Positions 1-4,855 of a stretch of 34,602 nt of DNA are shown piece by piece. Below the pieces are notes generated by a model. That model worked only from the letters and a program-made list of their open reading frames with translations. It searched no databases and was not told the DNA's origin. Source of the DNA: a virus; IMG/VR virus record IMGVR_UViG_3300049845_000147, positions 1 to 34,602 of that record; one strand, 5' to 3'. The first letter of the stretch is position 1; the number at the start of each line of letters is the position of its first letter. A program made the translations under genes and the position numbers.

Positions 1-50
1 GCCTTGGGCGTATCACTACGCTTATCTTTAATGGACATCAAGCTGCCCAT
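1..50 (-). CDS. possible 5' end of a reading frame running off the window
   Basis: An ATG at 48-50 opens a frame that stays open for 16 codons to the window edge. It begins MGSLMSIKDK, with a second possible start at the internal MSIKDK. No clear Shine-Dalgarno is visible, and the frame lies just beyond the inverted repeat at 67-245. It is listed only because it is the first open frame downstream of the RNA-rich region. The function is unknown and it could be chance. Confidence 0.2.
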   Translation of the reverse strand, partial: MGSLMSIKDKRSDTPK

Positions 51-66
51 AAATTCTAAAACAAAA

Positions 67-245
67 TTGTATTTTGGCTATTGTCTGAAACACAGTATAA
101 GGGAATCGAACCCTTGTCTCCAGCTTAGCGCCGGCGCATCCTCCTCAATGCTAATACCACTCGTTATAAAGTGCGCTCGGTAAAGATCACAATACAACGT
201 TCAGATTTTTAACCATCTACTGTTACCGCAATAGCCAAAATACAA
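67..245 (-). ncRNA. tRNA-like RNA with a long insert, closed by a 17-bp perfect stem
   Basis: Seen in sequence: positions 67-83 and 229-245 are perfect 17-bp inverted complements (TTGTATTTTGGCTATTG / CAATAGCCAAAATACAA). Inside, on the minus strand, lies a canonical T arm AAGGG-TTCGATT-CCCTT (about 99-115), followed by ATACTGT and G as an acceptor 3' strand. A candidate 5' strand ACAGTAG lies at 217-223, giving 6 of 7 pairs. The span 91-223 is 133 nt, some 60 nt too long for a tRNA. A D-like segment GGTTAAAAATC follows the 5' strand. CCGGC-GCTAA-GCTGG could be an anticodon stem with only a 5-base loop. No CCA is encoded. It may be a tRNA with an insertion, a decayed tRNA or a tRNA-mimicking RNA. 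It does not match the tmRNA layout I know. Confidence 0.5.
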
Positions 246-663
246 CTTCGTACCTTGTCTGGTTTCCTATGTCACCAGCAAACGATCAACAAATCTTCTT
301 ACTGGACAACCCTGAGTTTACATCAGGACCGACTGGCTAGGTCATTTCTATCACGAATCTGCTCGCTCGAGCGTCTCTGCACAGTTACTCCGGCCAAGGT
401 ATCACCGCACAGTCGTTAAGTCGGAATTCGTCACCGACACATATCGTCCAGAAAGAAGACTTCCTGTAAATCATTCCTGCATATCTCCATCAAGCACTGA
501 TGGGCGGGAGCAAGCAAGCCCTCCTACACTAAGTGACGCGGCGGCGCCTGTGGTTTCCTTGCATTCCCTTGTTAGTCCAGGATGCTCATTCACGCCGCGA
601 CCTTCTTGGGTCGCACTCGGGTTCCACTACCGTTCGTGGGCTATACTTGCCACGACTCAAGTT
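246..663 (-). other. gene-poor stretch with regularly spaced hairpins
   Basis: No convincing protein gene is seen in this 418-base stretch. Perfect short hairpins occur at 311-327 (CCTGA/TCAGG, 7-base loop), 420-438 (GTCGG/CCGAC), 487-503 (CCATCA/TGATGG, 5-base loop), 597-614 (GCGACC/GGTCGC) and 634-655 (TCGTGG/CCACGA). Tiny frames exist on the minus strand, such as a 29-codon frame starting MIYRKSSFWT behind GGAG, but none is persuasive. The stretch is probably part of the structured-RNA locus that continues to about 1920. Confidence 0.45.
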
Positions 664-795
664 TTAGACGCCGGCACCGTAGTTGAAACGGCAGTAGCGG
701 CCCAGCATTTTCACGTTGCCACCGTCAAGGAAACGATTCAGCCTGCGGCGATTCTGACGACGGTAAAAACTGTAGTTCTTACGCTTGGTAGTCAT
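664..795 (-). CDS. small highly basic protein, 43 aa
   Basis: A 43-codon frame begins MTTKRKNYSFYRRQNRRR and ends FNYGAGV. The start is supported by GGAG at 803-806, seven bases upstream of the ATG (TTGGAGCAACAAA-ATG). About one residue in four is Arg or Lys, clustered in the N-terminal half, which suggests nucleic-acid or ribosome binding; that is inference. It has no recognisable family and is not ribosomal protein L34. It sits between structured RNA stretches and near the ArfA-like gene, so a role in RNA or ribosome biology is possible. Basic content and a good ribosome-binding site favour a real gene, but it has no other support. Confidence 0.5.
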   Translation of the reverse strand: MTTKRKNYSFYRRQNRRRLNRFLDGGNVKMLGRYCRFNYGAGV

Positions 796-990
796 TTTGT
801 TGCTCCAAGTTGTTGCGAATAGGGCTCACACTAGGCACATTCAGTGAGTATGTCGCGTCGCACCAGCTCTTTCGAGTCACGCGATTTGTCAGTAGAACTA
901 GACTGACCGGCTAGAATATTGCAGAATTTTTGATTTATGACAGATTTCAAACTGTCAAAGGGTTTTAACTATTTGAAACCCATAACGTCT
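796..990 (-). other. hairpin-rich stretch between the small basic gene and tRNA-Ala
   Basis: Minus-strand structures seen: GTCAGT/ACTGAC hairpin at 888-907; an outer CGCGT/ACGCG pairing (854-858 with 879-883) enclosing CTC-GAAA-GAG, a GNRA-type tetraloop; and, just below tRNA-Ala, GGGTTT/AAACCC (about 960-981) followed by a short T run, which may be a weak terminator or processing hairpin. A 33-codon GTG frame overlaps the start of the small basic gene but lacks a ribosome-binding site, so it is not called. Confidence 0.35.
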
Positions 991-1066
991 TGGTGGACCA
1001 GCGGGGTAACGATCCCCGATCTTCGCATTGCAAGTGCGACGTGTAGCCCTCTATCACTACCAGCCC
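991..1066 (-). tRNA. tRNA-Ala (anticodon UGC)
   Basis: The minus strand folds as a 76-nt cloverleaf with encoded CCA. The acceptor is GGGCTGG with CTGGTCC (four Watson-Crick and three G-U pairs). The D stem is GTG/CAC. The anticodon stem is TCGCA/TGCGA around CTTGCAA, anticodon TGC. A four-base variable loop and a T stem CGGGG/CCCCG follow. The discriminator is A. The T loop reads ATCGTTA instead of the usual TTCNANN, so positions 54 and 58 are non-standard. The tRNA may be working but atypical, or starting to decay. It lies in the same orientation as tRNA-Tyr. Confidence 0.82.
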
Positions 1067-1080
1067 GAATTGAATTGAGT

Positions 1081-1318
1081 TAAGAATGTCAGGAATCGAA
1101 CCTGATCAGGCCAGCTTTCATAATCTTACTTCGTGCGCTAACACTTTTCAGAAAACTACTCCCCAGCCCATGCTGCCATTACATCACATCAAATTGTCGG
1201 GCTACGTTTAGCGACGCTACCGGACAACCTCAAATTAGTGACTTGTGTCTGCTCCGTGGCATTAATCAGCAACGAACTGTATAAGGTCGGATTTTAACCG
1301 CCAACACAAATCTTTCTT
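1081..1318 (-). ncRNA. second tRNA-like element with a long insertion
   Basis: A canonical T arm TCAGG-TTCGATT-CCTGA (about 1089-1105) is followed by CATTCTT and A (1081-1088), with no CCA. The best 5' acceptor partner is AAGAAAG at 1312-1318, pairing 6 of 7. It is followed by AT and a D-like hairpin GTTGG/CCGAC containing GGTTAAAAT. The span is 238 nt, about 160 more than a tRNA. AAAGCTGG precedes the T arm, much as AAGCTGG does in the element at 67-245. An imperfect hairpin, TTGTC...GACAA with a second arm inside it, sits in the insert at 1194-1228. The shared design suggests relatedness, but the pairing across the insert is an inference. Confidence 0.32.
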
Positions 1319-1322
1319 GCTC

Positions 1323-1409
1323 TGGTGCTGCTACTAGGAATCGAACCCAGCTGGCCCTTGGGGCGAAAGTTTTACAGACTTCCCTGTCTCCATAACAGTC
1401 TATAACAGC
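1323..1409 (-). tRNA. tRNA-Tyr (anticodon GUA)
   Basis: An 87-nt type II cloverleaf with encoded CCA. The acceptor is GCTGTTA paired with TAGCAGC (one G-U). The anticodon stem is GAAGT/ACTTT with loop CTGTAAA, giving anticodon GTA, followed by a long variable arm built on GCCC/GGGC as expected for bacterial tRNA-Tyr. The T arm is CTGGG-TTCGATT-CCTAG with the standard loop, and the discriminator is A. It is encoded downstream of a consensus promoter at 1929-1957. Tyrosine anticodons are modified with queuosine in bacteria, so host TGT would probably act on this tRNA. Confidence 0.93.
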
Positions 1410-1509
1410 ATAATTAAAAGGCGCAACGGCATTAGTTGTTCCCCAGTAGTTCGGCGACTGGTCGCCACTGCACAGTGCGCATAAATCATTAAGCACTCTT
1501 ACGAATGCT

Positions 1510-1623
1510 GATAATTAAGTGGTCTTAGGATGCTTTCGCTTGGCACAATTACCATCTATTTCAATGGGCTCTTGTGTTGTTCCCCTGCTCCTTTGCAGGC
1601 ATAGTTCAGGCCACTTAATTATC
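1510..1623 (-). ncRNA. structured RNA closed by a 13-bp perfect stem
   Basis: GATAATTAAGTGG (1510-1522) and CCACTTAATTATC (1611-1623) are perfect 13-bp complements enclosing 88 nt. Read on the minus strand, the interior folds into three arms: CCTGC-AAAGGA-GCAGG; a two-part arm with CACAA/TTGTG outside and CCAT/ATGG inside; and a short arm GC-GAAA-GC with a GNRA loop. The result is a compact four-way junction. The GNRA loop appears only on the minus strand, which agrees with the direction of the tRNAs and the promoter at 1929-1957. It has no known tRNA features and I do not recognise the family. T4 carries two small RNAs of unknown function in its tRNA cluster, which is a contextual parallel only. 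Confidence 0.6.
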
Positions 1624-1687
1624 TCTGAATTTTTTTACCCACAAGAGGGTAAGCCATCCTCAGATCCGCCCGTTTCGATCTTATTTT

Positions 1688-1728
1688 ACTTGGGTATCGA
1701 TGGTCCACGTTACCATAACTCCCCAAGT
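1688..1728 (-). ncRNA. hairpin with symmetric internal loop
   Basis: On the minus strand ACTTGGG pairs with CCCAAGT (1688-1694 with 1722-1728). Inside, ATGGT pairs with ACCAT around a seven-base loop AACGTGG. The two helices are separated by a 5 x 5 internal loop. The element stands between the pseudoknot at 1801-1838 and the four-way junction RNA at 1510-1623, so all three may belong to one transcript. Confidence 0.45.
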
Positions 1729-1775
1729 CCAACACTCGCTATGTCCTGGAACTTCTGACATTACCCTTCTATCAA

Positions 1776-1838
1776 CTTATGTTACGAGCTCCATAAGCCG
1801 GGGATTCTAATGTACGGTCTGCGAATCCCTACAAGACC
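1776..1838 (-). ncRNA. H-type pseudoknot followed by a hairpin
   Basis: Reading the minus strand, GGTCT (1834-1838) pairs with AGACC (1816-1820). GGGATT (1824-1829), lying in its loop, pairs with AATCCC (1801-1806). The two stems interleave as in an H-type pseudoknot, with connecting segments TGTA, CGC and GTACATTAG. A six-pair hairpin CTTATG/CATAAG follows at 1776-1797. It lies about 85 bases below the start expected from the promoter at 1929-1957. Pairing is perfect in all three stems; formation in vivo is inferred. Confidence 0.5.
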
Positions 1839-1928
1839 ATCCTACTTTTCGTTGCCACGTCATAATTAATACCTCACGTTTATCTCATGCGATGGACTTC
1901 ATCCATCAAAATTTACTTCAGAAACTAC

Positions 1929-1957
1929 ATTATATTCGAAACTTTCTTTTTTGTCAA
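1929..1957 (-). promoter_or_regulatory. consensus sigma70-type promoter for the RNA locus
   Basis: TTGACA (1952-1957) and TATAAT (1929-1934) are separated by exactly 17 bases, with both hexamers identical to consensus. Transcription would start near 1922. The first element made would be a perfect GATGGA/TCCATC hairpin at 1891-1907, then the pseudoknot, the junction RNA and tRNA-Tyr. No substantial gene follows at once, so the product is probably structured RNA. A consensus promoter like this would be served early by unmodified host polymerase. Confidence 0.87.
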
Positions 1958-1970
1958 TCAATTATTTAAC

Positions 1971-2090
1971 TTATTGATCGGACTGATGTTTTGCCTTACG
2001 CTTGAAGCTTCCTTTACCCTTTTTGGAGCCGACTACACGCATCCGATATTTCGGGGTACGCAAGTCGCGGGCTACTGGATTTCTTTTCAC
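1971..2090 (-). CDS. arfA: ArfA-like alternative ribosome-rescue factor, 39 aa
   Basis: The frame starts at GTG 2088-2090, seven bases after an AAAGG ribosome-binding site, and has its own promoter at 2121-2148. Residues about 7-33 contain the ArfA signature: a short stretch with DLRTP then YRMRVV, followed by KKGKGSFKRKAKH. This closely matches KKGKGSYMRKGKH of Escherichia coli ArfA, from memory. ArfA enters the empty mRNA channel of stalled ribosomes through this basic tail and recruits release factor 2 when trans-translation fails. The bacterial precursor is longer and carries a hydrophobic C-terminus that is removed or makes it unstable. This copy ends soon after the KH motif, like the active truncated form. 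The match rests on one motif region, so homology is likely but not proven. Confidence 0.7.
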   Translation of the reverse strand: MKRNPVARDLRTPKYRMRVVGSKKGKGSFKRKAKHQSDQ

Positions 2091-2120
2091 TTTGTTGCCT
2101 TTCGTTCAATCGATGAATCA

Positions 2121-2148
2121 AGTATAACAGTTTCTCTTTCTTTGTCAA
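2121..2148 (-). promoter_or_regulatory. sigma70-type promoter upstream of the ArfA-like gene
   Basis: TTGACA (2143-2148), a 16-base spacer, and TATACT (2121-2126). Transcription would start near 2115, just upstream of the GTG start at 2090. It follows the terminator at 2181-2209, so the ArfA-like gene and the RNA locus form a separately controlled unit. Confidence 0.8.
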
Positions 2149-2180
2149 TGAACCACGTAACTTATTGTTTCTATTAGTTT

Positions 2181-2209
2181 AAAACCCAGTGATTTGAATT
2201 TCACTGGGT
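2181..2209 (-). terminator. rho-independent terminator
   Basis: A nine-pair perfect stem ACCCAGTGA (2184-2192) / TCACTGGGT (2201-2209) with an eight-base loop is followed on the minus strand by TTT and an AT-rich stretch. It closes the long operon that ends with the 34-aa gene and separates it from the ArfA/tRNA unit. Confidence 0.68.
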
Positions 2210-2244
2210 CCTTTGTTGTGCAGCAAATTCTTGTCAAGGACCCT

Positions 2245-2349
2245 CTACGATAGGCAATCTCCGAAATTAGCATATGTACCACCAATAGGAGACCACACGG
2301 GAGCATTATGCTCTAGTGATAATCTTATTGATAGTTGACGTTGTTTCAT
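2245..2349 (-). CDS. hypothetical protein, 34 aa
   Basis: A 34-codon frame (MKQRQLSIRLSLEHN... ending FGDCLS) starts at ATG 2347-2349. AGAGG lies about six bases upstream, and an AT-rich TATAAT-like element is at 2373-2378 without a good -35 box. It is followed by the terminator at 2181-2209. There is no recognised family. The N-terminal third is basic and could be amphipathic. The ribosome-binding site and position make it plausible. Confidence 0.45.
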   Translation of the reverse strand: MKQRQLSIRLSLEHNAPVWSPIGGTYANFGDCLS

Positions 2350-2392
2350 AAGTGCCTCTTTAAATGTGTTATATTATATATGCCTACTTTAC

Positions 2393-2515
2393 TTAAAATC
2401 TCGTAAATCTTGAAAATATTTTTAAATATTTGACAGGATTAGGGTCATCATTGTTATGATTATAGACGTCTTTCCATCGGTCATATGATTTCTTTCCTAT
2501 CATAAAAGTCTGCAT
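2393..2515 (-). CDS. hypothetical protein, 40 aa
   Basis: A 40-codon frame starting MQTFMIGKKSYDRWKD, with AGGA about six bases before the ATG at 2513-2515. It is rich in aromatic and basic residues and ends KIFSRFTRF. No family is recognised. It lies in the same direction below the 57-aa gene after a 95-base gap that contains small hairpins (ATTAGT/ACTAAT, CACAA/TTGTG) without a T run. No known homologue can be named. Confidence 0.5.
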   Translation of the reverse strand: MQTFMIGKKSYDRWKDVYNHNNDDPNPVKYLKIFSRFTRF

Positions 2516-2610
2516 TCTTTCCTGCTGTCATCCCCTTCGGGAACTCTCCACAAAAACTACTTGTGAGCTTAGCGTATTAGTTTGTTTGCTGTACTAATCC
2601 CTTACAAATA

Positions 2611-2784
2611 TTATTCTACTGCTGCCTCGTCTGATGCGTCCAAATTAGCCAACAAATAATCTTTCATCAGCTTCATTGCACGATTCAACGATGTTACAAT
2701 TTCCATACTTTCGCCAGTTGTTACAAGAAAACCACCCTTATATGCGACAACCCCGACGTATTTTTGTTCTGCTCCACTATGCAT
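2611..2784 (-). CDS. hypothetical protein, 57 aa
   Basis: The chosen start is ATG 2782-2784 (MHSGAEQKYVGVV), because GAGGAG lies about eight bases upstream, at the stop of the Lsm-like gene. A longer form would need a TTG inside that gene. The product looks like a small mixed alpha/beta protein (beta strand near YVGVVAYKGGFLVTT, helix near LNRAMKLMKDYLL) with an acidic tail. It has no recognised family. Translation is probably coupled to the preceding gene. Confidence 0.55.
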   Translation of the reverse strand: MHSGAEQKYVGVVAYKGGFLVTTGESMEIVTSLNRAMKLMKDYLLANLDASDEAAVE

Positions 2785-2795
2785 ATTTATTCTCC

Positions 2796-3080
2796 TCAAA
2801 GTTTTGTTGCGGTTAAATCAATTCCTGATGTATGTTGAAGATACGAATCTTCTAATTGTTTTGATGCACCTACTGTAGCCAAAATTGTGGTAGAGTTCAA
2901 TTCGACACTTTCATCTGGGGCTGACCAGATCCAAGGGACTAGTGCTGCCCCAATACCTTGAGATGTTTGTTGTGTCAAAAACACTCGAGGTTTCGTAAAA
3001 ACAGTCTTTCCACTTAAATTTTCTTCTCTGCCGGCGATGACTTCTTCACCTGTAATTAATTTCATTACAACAATACCCAT
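2796..3080 (-). CDS. Lsm/Sm-like phage protein, 94 aa
   Basis: The protein opens with VVMKLITGEEVIAG, the strand-turn-strand typical of Sm/Lsm-fold proteins. It continues with a PRVFLTQQ strand and a VPWIW segment followed by an acidic turn and SVELNSTTIL. The same plan (a GD/GE turn near the N-terminus, PLLII, then MVPWVPYSDNAIVDIS) recurs in the 154-aa protein at 20871-21335. The two are therefore probably distant paralogues. Such proteins are common in marine T4-like phages, where their role is unknown; Hfq-like RNA binding is an inference. GGAG lies seven bases before the ATG, overlapping the end of queD. Confidence 0.65.
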   Translation of the reverse strand: MGIVVMKLITGEEVIAGREENLSGKTVFTKPRVFLTQQTSQGIGAALVPWIWSAPDESVELNSTTILATVGASKQLEDSYLQHTSGIDLTATKL

Positions 3081-3081
3081 T

Positions 3082-3543
3082 TCATTCTCCTAAAAACATT
3101 GCCGAATTAGACGGCGTTTCACGAACTTCAACTTTACGAACTTTTACTCTATCACCGTATCCGTTATCAGGAATCCAAATTTCTCTCAAATAGTCGAAAA
3201 GAAACTTTGCTAGACCCTCACAACCAGTTTTCTCAACCACAACCATTTTTATCAATTTCTTGTTATGCATTTCCTCAAACAATTTGAATTCTGGGTCATC
3301 TTGAGCAACTAAACATGTATGATCGAAATGATCTTCCAAAAAGTCTTTGAATGATTTTAGACTACCAAAATCAACACACCAATTTCTTGCATCTAGGTCA
3401 TTTTCATCACATTCGAACTCGAGATGAAATCCCAAACTGTAGCCATGAATCAAACGACAATGAGACTCGGCACGCCATTGACGATATGCAACAGCAAATC
3501 CTCTTTCAGCAGTATATGTTTTAGTCGATACAAACTTACCCAT
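3082..3543 (-). CDS. queD: QueD-like 6-carboxytetrahydropterin synthase, 153 aa
   Basis: QueD converts dihydroneopterin triphosphate, the FolE product, to 6-carboxy-tetrahydropterin, the second step of 7-deazaguanine synthesis. The sequence has SHCRLIHGYSLGFHLEFE (residues 27-44), a WCVDFGSLK segment (55-63), DHFDHT (71-76) and a C-terminal KVEVRETPS strand that should bind the pterin. Length fits the family. Two positions that are zinc-binding His in E. coli QueD appear as Tyr here (AYRQW at 19-23 and HGY at 33-35). I recall the same pattern in other phage relatives, so this may be a distinct subfamily. The gene follows the U32-like gene with one base between them. Its substrate would come from folE at 15119-15802. 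Confidence 0.85.
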   Translation of the reverse strand: MGKFVSTKTYTAERGFAVAYRQWRAESHCRLIHGYSLGFHLEFECDENDLDARNWCVDFGSLKSFKDFLEDHFDHTCLVAQDDPEFKLFEEMHNKKLIKMVVVEKTGCEGLAKFLFDYLREIWIPDNGYGDRVKVRKVEVRETPSNSAMFLGE

Positions 3544-3544
3544 T

Positions 3545-4855
3545 TTACTTCCTTGTTACTTTGATTGGGAAAGAATCAACTTTCCTCAAATAAGAACTTG
3601 TCGGCTTTCTGACCTCAACAAGAGAATCAACGTCATCATGTCCAAATACTCTTTCGCAAGCATGACAATCCCAACATTGGTTCTTACATGTTTTGAGAAC
3701 AACCGCCAATGAATTGCCTTTCTTGGAAAGCCACAACTTAACTAACTCATTTCTTTCACAAATAGTCCTGTAAACTTGTTCATTCTCTTTTGTGAATTTT
3801 TCTGCACCCAATAAACCATATGCAAAAGGATGATGTGCTGGTTTCCATGCATTGAAAGGAATCAAGTCATTTTCATAAACTTCTTTAAATGAATGGCATT
3901 GCAAAACTTGATCCTCGAATCCACTATGAAGTTCCCAAACATAACCATTCCTAACTGGAGGTGTTCTACCAGGCATACCCGGAGCGATTCGACTCGAATA
4001 TTTGAATACATCAACGTTGTTCAAAAGAATGTCCAAAATTTCTTTGGTCGGGGCCACAATATCAGTTCCAGATCGAGGCATTGGCAATCCTTTGAATCTC
4101 CAACGATTACAAGACAAATCACCCAAAACAGACCAATAATTGAACTGTGGGTTTGTTTGTAAATCGGCTTGAGTTAGGTCATGTTCTGACTTAAACGGAC
4201 ACGAAGGTAAGCAACCCTCAGACATCAGCAATGAAGTCTTAACACCTTTCAAATCAGCAACCTTTTTAACTTGGATCAATTCATCAAAATTTCTGTTCAA
4301 TGAACGATCAAGTAAAATTGTGTTGTAACCAAGTGCTGCATAGTCGGCAACTTCTTGAGCTGACCTCACCAAATGATTAACTGTATTCTTCCAATGCATC
4401 TCAGGAAATTTCTCTTGTAGAATACCACTTGCCATCAAATGCACATTACTAACAGTACAAATACGAAGGCCACGTTCATAAAACGACCTAATATATTCCA
4501 CAAACTGATTTCTAATTTCCGAATCCAAAACGATTTCGGGATGCGACTCGAGTGTGTTCAATGTTAAAGAAATTGGGACGTTGAACTCATCTTGCATTTT
4601 AAATAACCAATCAAGCCCTCGTTCAGAAGGCTCAACACCCATAACTTCACCGTACCTAACTGCTCGACCATTATAATGGTACTTAAAAGAATGACCAAAA
4701 TAAATGTCAGCAATCTCATCTCTGAATTGCTGACTAGCATGAAGAATATTTAGATAAATTTTCTTATCAAACTCCTCTGCATCAACTGCATTGTGCAACG
4801 AAATTGGTCGCTCTTGATTAGGTAGCGAAAATCTTTTCTTTAACAGATCACCCAT
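3545..4855 (-). CDS. U32-peptidase-like iron-sulfur protein, 436 aa
   Basis: The middle of the protein resembles the U32 family: LLDRSLNRNF (181-190), then MSEGCLPSCPFKSEH (211-225) with C215 and C219, and C249 further on. The C-terminus adds a CxxxCxxCxxC cluster (C390, C394, C397, C400). U32 members UbiU/UbiV, TrhP and RlhA carry a [4Fe-4S] cluster and perform oxygen-independent hydroxylations on ubiquinone, tRNA or rRNA. That is family knowledge. Lying directly upstream of queD, the gene may act in base modification, but this is inference. It is not QueE: there is no N-terminal CxxxCxxC radical-SAM motif and it is twice the length. Its ATG overlaps the upstream lytic transglycosylase gene by eight bases. 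Confidence 0.68.
   Translation of the reverse strand: MGDLLKKRFSLPNQERPISLHNAVDAEEFDKKIYLNILHASQQFRDEIADIYFGHSFKYHYNGRAVRYGEVMGVEPSERGLDWLFKMQDEFNVPISLTLNTLESHPEIVLDSEIRNQFVEYIRSFYERGLRICTVSNVHLMASGILQEKFPEMHWKNTVNHLVRSAQEVADYAALGYNTILLDRSLNRNFDELIQVKKVADLKGVKTSLLMSEGCLPSCPFKSEHDLTQADLQTNPQFNYWSVLGDLSCNRWRFKGLPMPRSGTDIVAPTKEILDILLNNVDVFKYSSRIAPGMPGRTPPVRNGYVWELHSGFEDQVLQCHSFKEVYENDLIPFNAWKPAHHPFAYGLLGAEKFTKENEQVYRTICERNELVKLWLSKKGNSLAVVLKTCKNQCWDCHACERVFGHDDVDSLVEVRKPTSSYLRKVDSFPIKVTRK

Noticed and set aside
67-245. tmRNA
   Set aside because: A tRNA-like end with an insert suggested tmRNA, but the insert is only about 60 nt, no tag reading frame ending in a plausible degron is present, and the canonical 5' end and CCA are absent.
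550-822. Plus-strand 90-codon GTG frame
   Set aside because: It lies antisense to the small basic gene, which has a proper ribosome-binding site, and has low-complexity composition. All convincing genes are on the minus strand.
1266-1496. Minus-strand 76-codon frame
   Set aside because: It runs straight through tRNA-Tyr and has no ribosome-binding site.
1887-2177. Plus-strand 96-codon frame
   Set aside because: It is antisense to the ArfA-like gene and both promoters; no family or ribosome-binding site supports it.
3545-4855. QueE radical-SAM enzyme
   Set aside because: Proximity to queD suggested QueE, but the CxxxCxxC motif near the N-terminus is missing and the U32 pattern fits better.
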